From assembly GCA_002454845.1 (NCBI GenBank), contig DKJQ01000186.1, positions 1 to 11,036 of the forward strand: DNA of 11,036 nt. Direction: 5' to 3'. The translations under genes were made by a program, and so were the position numbers. The notes under the pieces are model-generated. The model was not told the origin of the DNA and ran no database searches. It was given only the letters and a program-made list of their open reading frames with translations. Source of the stretch: Ignavibacteria bacterium UBA6688. Its GTDB lineage: Bacteria; Bacteroidota; Ignavibacteria; UBA10030. Below are positions 6,016 to 11,036 of the stretch, piece after piece. Each line of letters starts with the position of its first letter. Position 1 is the stretch's first letter.

Positions 6016-8274
6016 TCAGGCGCTGACTGCCATTTCCTCTTTGACGAATTCCTCTTTGCATTCAGGACATTTCAGGTATTCCCCTTTGGCTTGGGAATAT
6101 TTCGCCGCAAGGTAGGTTGAACCGCACACCGTGCAAGGCTGATCCACCGGCTTGTCCCACGACGCAAAATCGCAATCCGGATACCGGGTGCATCCGTAGA
6201 ACGTGCGTTTTCCCTTCTTCGTTTTCCGCTCCAACAGCTCCCCCTCCTTGCACTTCGGGCATTTGACTCCCATCGAGATCGGTTTGGTACTCTTGCAGGT
6301 CGGGTAATTGGAACACCCCAGGAATGTGCCGAAACGCCCCGACTTCACCGTCATGTCCCCGCCGCAGAGATCACATTTGATCCCGATAAGATGCTGTGTT
6401 TTGATCGCGTCTTCCGCCAGCGGCTTCGTGGTCTTGCAATTCGGATATCCGGAACAGGCCATGAAGCGCCCATTCCTCCCCCACTTAATGATCATCTTCT
6501 TCCCGCAAACCTCGCAAACCTCGTCCGTATCCTGCTGCAGAGACTTTTTGATCTTTGCCGCGTGTTTGTCCACCTTCTCGAGAGCGCGTATGAACGGGTC
6601 GTAGAAATCCCGCATCACGTCCTCGTAGGCCTGTTCCCCCGAAGCGATCGTATCGAGCTCCTCCTCCATCTTCGCCGTGAACTTGACGTTGAAGATGTTG
6701 GGAAAGTGTTCCGTGAGCAACCGGTTCACCTGCATGCCCAGTTCCGTGGCATAGAGTTTCCGTTCCGTATGCTCGACGTACTTCCGGTCGATCACCGTGC
6801 TGACGATCATTGCGTACGTACTCGGCCGACCGATCCCGAGGGACTCCAACTCCTTGACAAGACTGCTCTCCGTGTAGCGCGGGGGCGGTTTGGTAAAATG
6901 TTGACGCGGCAGGATATTGGTCAGCTTTGCTTTCTGCCCGGCGGCGAGGTTCTCCGGGAGACGGGAAACCGGATCTTCATCCTCCTTGTCGCCGCCGTTC
7001 TCCTCCACCATATCATCGTAGACCTGGAGGAAGCCCCGGAACTTCGGCAACTGATCGGTCGCGCGGAACAGGTAATCGCCTCCGGACACATCGACCGAGA
7101 GTTGCTCGAACTCGGCAGGAGCCATTTGACAGGCGACAAAACGATTCCAGATCAATTCGTACAGCAAGTACAAATCTTTGTCGAGATACTTCTTCACAAC
7201 CTTCGGCGTGTACTTGATGGAAGTCGGCCGGATGGCCTCGTGTGCGTCCTGCGAGGCTTTTCCCTTCTTGAATAACCGCGCTTCCTTCGGCACATATTCT
7301 TTGCCGTAGTTTTCAAAGATATACTCGCGAACGTGACTGACGGCCTCCGCGCTCAACCGCGTGGAATCGGTACGCATGTAGGTGATGAGGCCTGTCGGAC
7401 CTTCCTCCCCCATCTCAACGCCCTCATACAATTTCTGCGCAAGCATCATCGTCCGCTTGGAAGAAAACCGGAGCCGGCGGGCGGCTTCCTGCTGCAGGGT
7501 GCTGGTGATGAACGGTGCGGGGGCATTGCGTTTGACGGGCTTGCGCTCGACGCTGCTGATCTCGAATTGCTGTTTCTGAACATCGGCAAGGTACCCCTGC
7601 ATCGTCGTCTCATCAGGGATCCGGGGTTCCTCGCCGGCAACCTTCATCAGTTTGGCCAGGAATGGTTCGCTCTGGACCGTTTGAAACTCCCCTGTGATCG
7701 ACCAATACTCAACCGGCATAAACGCCCGGATGGCATCCTCCCGCTCACAAATGAGACGAAGCGCCACCGACTGAACCCGCCCGGCCGAGAGACCATAGTA
7801 CATCGTTTTCCAGACGAACGGGCTCACTTTGTATCCCACGATGCGATCCATCGCACGCCGCGCCTGCTGGGAAAGAACGAGATGTTTGTCAATCTTTTTC
7901 GGGTGCGCCATGCCTTCCTGGACCCCCGCCGCCGTGATTTCATGGAACAACACCCGTTTGACCTTCTTGTTCACATCCTTGATCTCGTCGGCAAGGTGCG
8001 CCGCAATCGCCTCTCCCTCACGGTCGGGGTCGGTTGCCAGGAAAATCGTGTCGGCCTTTCCCGCCCGGTCCCGGAGTTTCGCGATCACATCGGCTTTTCC
8101 CTCGATGTTCTCATAGACTACTCCAAATCCGTTTTCGACGTCGACCCCCAATTTGCTCTTCGGGAGGTTTTTGATATGCCCGACGGAGGCCTCGACAACG
8201 TACTCCTTGCCAAGGTATTTATTGATCGTTTTTGCCTTGGACGGTGATTCGACTATGATTAACGACTTTCCCAT
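6016..8274 (-). CDS. topA: DNA topoisomerase I (type IA)
   Basis: A 752-aa enzyme that relaxes negative supercoils by single-strand passage. The TOPRIM domain is at the N-terminus with E9 (IVESPSKAKT) and the DPDREGE acidic motif (D82, D84). The catalytic Tyr is Y299 in ITYMRTDSTRLS. The toroid-forming domains continue to about residue 580 (GIGRPSTYA at about 480). Four zinc ribbons follow: C587/C590/C607/C613, C634/C637/C654/C660, C672/C675/C695/C701 and C714/C717/C736/C739. All four keep their Cys pairs, so DNA-binding zinc modules should be intact. ATG 8272-8274 is preceded by GAAGGGGGAT; a TTG four codons upstream is an unlikely start. It begins 14 bp after the DUF494 gene and ends 41 bp before xerC. 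Confidence 0.97.
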   Translation of the reverse strand: MGKSLIIVESPSKAKTINKYLGKEYVVEASVGHIKNLPKSKLGVDVENGFGVVYENIEGKADVIAKLRDRAGKADTIFLATDPDREGEAIAAHLADEIKDVNKKVKRVLFHEITAAGVQEGMAHPKKIDKHLVLSQQARRAMDRIVGYKVSPFVWKTMYYGLSAGRVQSVALRLICEREDAIRAFMPVEYWSITGEFQTVQSEPFLAKLMKVAGEEPRIPDETTMQGYLADVQKQQFEISSVERKPVKRNAPAPFITSTLQQEAARRLRFSSKRTMMLAQKLYEGVEMGEEGPTGLITYMRTDSTRLSAEAVSHVREYIFENYGKEYVPKEARLFKKGKASQDAHEAIRPTSIKYTPKVVKKYLDKDLYLLYELIWNRFVACQMAPAEFEQLSVDVSGGDYLFRATDQLPKFRGFLQVYDDMVEENGGDKEDEDPVSRLPENLAAGQKAKLTNILPRQHFTKPPPRYTESSLVKELESLGIGRPSTYAMIVSTVIDRKYVEHTERKLYATELGMQVNRLLTEHFPNIFNVKFTAKMEEELDTIASGEQAYEDVMRDFYDPFIRALEKVDKHAAKIKKSLQQDTDEVCEVCGKKMIIKWGRNGRFMACSGYPNCKTTKPLAEDAIKTQHLIGIKCDLCGGDMTVKSGRFGTFLGCSNYPTCKSTKPISMGVKCPKCKEGELLERKTKKGKRTFYGCTRYPDCDFASWDKPVDQPCTVCGSTYLAAKYSQAKGEYLKCPECKEEFVKEEMAVSA

Positions 8275-8288
8275 ATCCCCCTTCAACG

Positions 8289-8744
8289 CTAATGAATTGT
8301 ATCATCACTGTTGAGCGAGATGCGCCCGGTTGTTCCCGGCGGCATATCGGCATCCAACAACATCCCGGCCACGAAGCTCTTGATTTCCGCAACCCCCACC
8401 GAGGAAAATCCGGCGGCCATGATCCTTTCCAGGATGACTTCCATATCTGCATTCGTCAAGAGCCCCAGCTGCTTGCATTGGATCAAGTAACCGAAGGCCT
8501 CCGGCAGAATCACAAGTTTCTCAGCATCATGCAGGATACGAACGGACTGGCTCAGTTCGCCCGATCCATGCACCACCTGCTGGCCCACCGACAATCGTTC
8601 GAAGAGCCAGGAGAACGCTGTCGAGATTTCCGTCTGGGTATACCCGCTCTGTGTCAGGAAGGATACATCCACATCGCTGAGCTGCTTGTTCGAGCGCAGC
8701 TCATTGACCAGGAACATAATAATCTCCACGATTCGTTCGTGCAT
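8289..8744 (-). CDS. DUF494 / Smg-family protein
   Basis: A 151-aa protein with no signal peptide or membrane helix. The start MHERIVEIIMFLVNELRSNK, then a helix-loop segment (LTQSGYTQTEISTAFSWLFERL) and a C-terminal helical region ending MPPGTTGRISLNSDDTIH, match the DUF494/Smg family, whose members are 150-160 aa. Function is unknown. Family knowledge: smg is located beside topA in gammaproteobacteria too, and here it lies directly upstream of topA with a 14-bp gap, which supports the assignment. ATG 8742-8744 has AAGG about 9 nt upstream and sits 5 bp after the ybeY stop. I leave the symbol blank because the family name is used unevenly outside proteobacteria. Confidence 0.82.
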   Translation of the reverse strand: MHERIVEIIMFLVNELRSNKQLSDVDVSFLTQSGYTQTEISTAFSWLFERLSVGQQVVHGSGELSQSVRILHDAEKLVILPEAFGYLIQCKQLGLLTNADMEVILERIMAAGFSSVGVAEIKSFVAGMLLDADMPPGTTGRISLNSDDTIH

Positions 8745-8749
8745 GCAGC

Positions 8750-9175
8750 CTACCTTGTTGTTCTCGGTTTCTTCCTCAGATAGTACTCTTCCCGGTCCGT
8801 CATCATTGCCCGTTCCCGCCGAGTGCCGTCGGCATACCCCGCCAGGTGCAGGGTTCCGTGAATCAGCAATCGACGTGTCTCCTCCGTGAACCGGACACCG
8901 TAGACCTTCGCCTGCGCCTTCGCCCGATCGAGGTTAATGTACAGTTCGCCGTCAAACCCGATTCCATCCTGAAGAGGGAACGACAACACGTCGGTCACCT
9001 CATCGTGCCCCAGAAATCGCTTGTTGATGCCCCTGATTTTCCGGCTTCCGACAAACACGATGGAGAGAGAGCGGGGCGCCCCGTGTTCCGTCCGTAGAAC
9101 GCTTGCAACGGTTCGAAAAGTTTCCTCTCGCGAAAAACGCAACCGGGGGTGGGCATTGGCCACCTCGATGATCAA
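8750..9175 (-). CDS. ybeY: Endoribonuclease / rRNA maturation factor YbeY
   Basis: A 141-aa UPF0054 protein, initiating at TTG (9173-9175). The core LGHDEVTDVLSFPL (about 55-68), GELYINLDRA (76-85) and the metal motif HGTLHLAGYADGT (106-118) identify it. H106 and H110 are kept, but the third ligand, His in the usual HGxLHLxGYDH, is D116 here. I recall this Asp variant from Bacteroidota/Chlorobi members, so it is probably functional rather than decayed. Family knowledge: YbeY takes part in 16S rRNA 3' end maturation and ribosome quality control. The open frame continues 96 codons upstream over the preceding gene, but that part is compositionally a shadow. The TTG (giving MIIEVANAHPRLRF) lies 5 bp after the upstream stop, with AAGG 11 nt before it; a GTG four codons downstream is an alternative. 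Five bp separate it from DUF494. Confidence 0.9.
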   Translation of the reverse strand: MIIEVANAHPRLRFSREETFRTVASVLRTEHGAPRSLSIVFVGSRKIRGINKRFLGHDEVTDVLSFPLQDGIGFDGELYINLDRAKAQAKVYGVRFTEETRRLLIHGTLHLAGYADGTRRERAMMTDREEYYLRKKPRTTR

Positions 9176-9180
9176 CCGTG

Positions 9181-9681
9181 TCAGCGCCTTCTTCGTTCCT
9201 GCTTCTCCTTCCGCGCGACACTGCGACCCGGTACATTCCGTGCCGGCTGGGGGAGAATGTTCTCGGTAAGCGAGAGAGCGATACCGGACATCATCACCTC
9301 CGGCCCCAGCGTTGTGAAGTCCCCCGAGAGGATCTCCCGGTCGACATGGGCATAGAGGGAACACCCCCCCTCGCGCTCCACGGTGAGACCGGACAACTTT
9401 CCGTTCGATTCCGCAACAAAGGTGATTTCGCCCAGGAGCGCGCTGACCACATACCCGGTACAAAAATGAAGCTGAAGATGAGCCGTGGGGGTATAAACGG
9501 AAATCAAATTTCCTGAACGATGTCCGATGGGGATATCCGGGTAAATCTCCAGCGCAAGCTTCCGGTGATCCGCCGTATTTTGGATCTCGAACCGGTGGTT
9601 GCTCCCTTTATGTTTCGCGGGCACATTCAAAACCTGGGCAATTTTCCGGATATCCGATGCTTTGAACTGAAATTCCTTCAC
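9181..9681 (-). CDS. Unrecognised 166-aa protein, first gene of the ybeY-topA run
   Basis: I do not recognise this family. The protein begins MKEFQFKASDIRKIAQVLNV, a likely helix, followed by a beta-rich middle (KLALEIYPDIPIG, LISVYTPTAHLQLHF, GEITFVAESNGKLSGLTVE, CSLYAHVDREIL) and a basic tail rich in Arg and Lys (KEKQERRRR). There is no signal peptide, membrane segment or familiar catalytic motif; the Cys and His residues are not arranged as a metal site. The GTG at 9679-9681 is a good start because AAGGA (9690-9694) lies 8 nt upstream. It ends 5 bp before the TTG of ybeY and is probably translated from the same transcript. Coding is supported by the Shine-Dalgarno, by tight packing with ybeY and by lack of another explanation for the gap. 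Regulation may come from the terminator just upstream. Confidence 0.7.
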   Translation of the reverse strand: MKEFQFKASDIRKIAQVLNVPAKHKGSNHRFEIQNTADHRKLALEIYPDIPIGHRSGNLISVYTPTAHLQLHFCTGYVVSALLGEITFVAESNGKLSGLTVEREGGCSLYAHVDREILSGDFTTLGPEVMMSGIALSLTENILPQPARNVPGRSVARKEKQERRRR

Positions 9682-9689
9682 AGCGAGCT

Positions 9690-9694
9690 TCCTT
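9690..9694 (-). promoter_or_regulatory. Ribosome binding site supporting the GTG start at 9681
   Basis: AAGGA on the minus strand, 8 nt from the GTG at 9679-9681. It lies about 16 nt downstream of the terminator T-tract, so the ribosome binding site itself is outside the hairpin. Confidence 0.65.
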
Positions 9695-9710
9695 GGATCA
9701 TGAGAGAATG

Positions 9711-9763
9711 AAAAAACCCCGCCTGCTTCTGAACGATGCGAGTACTGCCGAGCAGTGCGGGGT
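9711..9763 (-). terminator. Intrinsic terminator upstream of the ybeY run
   Basis: On the minus strand ACCCCGC pairs with GCGGGGT (9757-9763 with 9716-9722). The stem continues inward with CTGCT/AGCAG after a single bulged base, for 12 bp in total, and the 3' arm is followed by TTTTTT. The loop is long (23 nt). It stands 29 nt before the GTG at 9681 and 127 nt after the MBL stop, so it could end the MBL transcript, the leader transcript, or both. Confidence 0.8.
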
Positions 9764-9859
9764 GAAGACGAAACCCATGGTCATGTCGTGTTGTCTCATT
9801 CAGGAGTCACTGGCGATGGTGGCTGCATTTTCTCCTTCTTCAGCATGAGGTCCATGGCT
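9711..9859 (-). ncRNA. Candidate structured leader or small RNA (attenuator-like)
   Basis: Transcription from the promoter at 9866-9894 would yield about 150 nt ending in the intrinsic terminator at 9711-9763, before the GTG of the 166-aa gene. Nested complementarity is visible on the minus strand: CCATGG with CCATGG (9852-9857 and 9775-9780), CTCAT with ATGAG, and AGGAG with CTCCT. I do not recognise a known RNA family: no SRP, tmRNA, 6S or riboswitch consensus that I know. It could be an attenuator or riboswitch for the downstream run, a stand-alone small RNA, or merely the 3' UTR of the MBL gene with its terminator. Confidence 0.4.
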
Positions 9860-9865
9860 GAGACA

Positions 9866-9894
9866 AATATAACCACGCCATGGGTGATTGTCAA
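9866..9894 (-). promoter_or_regulatory. Sigma-70-type promoter before the ybeY-topA run
   Basis: The minus strand reads TTGACA (9889-9894), exactly 17 nt, then TATATT (9866-9871), one base from full consensus. The TGA of TTGACA is also the stop codon of the MBL gene (9891-9893). The predicted start is near 9859. The spacer holds a CCATGG palindrome (9878-9883) repeated at 9852-9857 and 9775-9780, which could be an operator or an RNA pairing element. Confidence 0.7.
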
Positions 9895-10796
9895 GTTTCG
9901 ATGCTGATGACCATGTTTTCCATCGCCGCGTCGCATTCAAACCGGTAGCCCCGCGTCTTCACTTCCTTCTTGCATTTCTTGAGGATATCGTCCACCTTGT
10001 CGTCGCTATGATTCTGGTCGTGGTGGAACAGGTAGAGCCGCTTGACGCTTGCTTCCGCCGCGACACGGAGCGTGAAAAGATAATGGGAGTGTCCCCAGCC
10101 GACGCGATCGATGTACTCCTCGGGAGTATAGGTGGCATCGTGGATCAACACATCCGCATCCCTGCAAAAATCGAAGACACGCTGGTTAGGGTCCCCCGTT
10201 TGGGCATCAAATTTTTCTTTCACGATGCTTTCAAAATTCGCCAGCGAGGCAGCGGTAGCCCGGTCGTATGGTTCGTTATCGCTGACGTACACGAGGGTTT
10301 TTCCCCGGTACTCCACCCGGTAGGCAACGGTAAACCCGGGGTGGTTCACATAGAGCGTTTTGACCGTCGCATCGTGAATCTTGAACTCCCCTTCCTCGCG
10401 GATCGGCTTAAAGTTAATCTTCGCCTTGAGCGCGTGGAGCTGCACAGGAAAGTAAATCCGGTTCATCTGCTCCGCAATAATTTCACTGAGCGATTTCTCG
10501 GAGCGCTCCGTACCGATGATCGTCAGTTCGTTCCCGGAGATAAACGCGGGCTTGAAAAAGGGGAAACCCTGGATGTGGTCCCAGTGGGGGTGTGTGATGA
10601 GAAGATATCCGTTGACGGATTCACCCTTGTTGATCAGGTCATCGCCGAAACTGCGAATGCCTGTCCCGGCATCGAAGATGATCAGTTGGTCGTCGTCAAG
10701 ACGAAGCTCAAGGCAGGGGGTGTTGCCGCCATAGCGAACCGTATGTTTTCCGGGCGTCGGGATTGATCCGCGAACCCCCCAGAACTTCAATTTCAT
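9891..10796 (-). CDS. MBL-fold metallo-hydrolase
   Basis: A 301-aa metallo-beta-lactamase-fold protein. It opens with MKLKFWGVRGSIPTPG, typical of a subgroup of stand-alone MBL hydrolases sometimes annotated as phosphodiesterase-like or PhnP-like. Metal-site motifs are visible: HPHWDH at 69-74 (HxHxDH), NHPG at 151-154, VSDN with D173, and HHDQNH at 258-263. D219 lies in LIHDATYT, and GWGHSH at 233-238 is a further conserved-looking His motif. The metal site therefore looks complete; the substrate cannot be named. RNA or nucleotide phosphodiester is the usual guess for HxHxDH proteins of this shape. ATG 10794-10796 follows a strong AGGGGAG. It begins 14 bp after the gamma-carbonic-anhydrase-like gene, suggesting one operon. 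Its stop codon is part of the -35 box of the next promoter. Confidence 0.88.
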   Translation of the reverse strand: MKLKFWGVRGSIPTPGKHTVRYGGNTPCLELRLDDDQLIIFDAGTGIRSFGDDLINKGESVNGYLLITHPHWDHIQGFPFFKPAFISGNELTIIGTERSEKSLSEIIAEQMNRIYFPVQLHALKAKINFKPIREEGEFKIHDATVKTLYVNHPGFTVAYRVEYRGKTLVYVSDNEPYDRATAASLANFESIVKEKFDAQTGDPNQRVFDFCRDADVLIHDATYTPEEYIDRVGWGHSHYLFTLRVAAEASVKRLYLFHHDQNHSDDKVDDILKKCKKEVKTRGYRFECDAAMENMVISIET

Positions 10797-10810
10797 AACT
10801 CCCCTTTCAA

Positions 10811-11036
10811 TCAGGTGCGATAGGTCTTCACATACTCCACGTAGTTTTGAGCCGATTGCTCCAACATTCGTTTTTCTTCCTCCGTCAGCTTGCGTCGCAC
10901 GCGTGCAGGGACGCCCGCCACCAAGGTCCCTTCCGGCACCTCAAATTGTTCGAGAACGACCGAGCCCGCGGCAACAAACGCATAGGGGCCTACCGTCGCA
11001 TGATCCATCACAATCGCCCCCATCCCGATCAGGCAG
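10811..11036 (-). CDS. Gamma-carbonic-anhydrase-like (hexapeptide-repeat) protein, C-terminal part
   Basis: The last 74 codons are visible; the N-terminus is beyond the window edge. The sequence CLIGMGAIVMDHATVG, then AFVAAGSVV and GTLVAGVPARVRRKL shows left-handed parallel beta-helix hexapeptide repeats. The C-terminal helix (TEEEKRMLEQSAQNYVEYV) is the typical end of YrdA/gamma-carbonic-anhydrase family proteins. Family knowledge: members form trimers with a metal at the subunit interface, and many have weak or no measured carbonic anhydrase activity. The metal-binding His residues normally lie upstream, beyond the edge, so activity cannot be judged. It is 14 bp upstream of the MBL gene. 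Confidence 0.82.
   Translation of the reverse strand, partial: CLIGMGAIVMDHATVGPYAFVAAGSVVLEQFEVPEGTLVAGVPARVRRKLTEEEKRMLEQSAQNYVEYVKTYRT

Noticed and set aside
7333..8247. A 304-aa open frame on the plus strand
   Set aside because: It lies antisense to the TOPRIM and active-site region of topA and shows no family features.
9176..9463. N-terminal extension of ybeY by 96 codons
   Set aside because: The extension overlaps the 166-aa gene in another frame, has shadow-like composition and precedes the normal YbeY start region.
9888..10766. A 292-aa open frame on the plus strand
   Set aside because: It mirrors the MBL hydrolase, whose metal motifs are intact on the minus strand.
1..11036. CRISPR array, insertion sequence, tRNA or rRNA, phage or integron setting for the tyrosine recombinase
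   Set aside because: No regular repeat-spacer pattern, transposase, terminal inverted repeats or RNA gene signatures were seen; the recombinase sits in a housekeeping run.

Overview
The window looks like a chromosomal housekeeping segment of a Gram-negative bacterium from the Bacteroidota/Chlorobiota/Ignavibacteriota side of the tree. This is an inference from several signs. It encodes an Omp85 outer-membrane protein and an HPr kinase. A DUF494 (Smg) gene sits beside topA, there is a short acidic DUF2795 protein, and YbeY carries Asp in place of the usual third metal-binding His. GC content looks moderate (roughly mid-50s by eye). All supported genes lie on the minus strand, so transcription runs from high to low coordinates. 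I see no mobile element, CRISPR array, tRNA, rRNA or sign of recent transfer.

Layout in transcription order: a partial gamma-carbonic-anhydrase-like protein (window edge, 11036) and an MBL-fold hydrolase form a small operon. Next is a 209-bp intergenic stretch (9682-9890). It has a near-consensus sigma-70 promoter whose -35 box overlaps the hydrolase stop codon, then about 150 nt of potentially structured leader ending in an intrinsic terminator. Behind it lies a tightly packed run: an unrecognised 166-aa protein, ybeY, a DUF494/smg-like gene, topA, xerC-type recombinase, short hpf and hprK. Gaps here are 5-41 bp. The run joins 16S rRNA maturation/ribosome quality, DNA topology, chromosome dimer resolution, ribosome hibernation and HPr phosphorylation.

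A second promoter (3651-3679), just after hprK, should drive an envelope unit: a membrane-anchored M23 peptidase followed by a DUF2795 protein. That unit ends at a clear intrinsic terminator (2204-2235), only about 11 nt before the start of an Omp85 (BamA/TamA-type) gene. The Omp85 gene is followed after 7 bp by the start of holB (DNA polymerase III delta'), which runs off the low-coordinate edge.

Most of the genes are well-known families. The least explained parts are the promoter-leader-terminator element before the ybeY run, the 166-aa protein behind it, the terminator placed directly in front of the Omp85 start, and a repeat-containing 5' leader in front of the M23 gene. I found no convincing new multi-gene defence or biosynthetic system.
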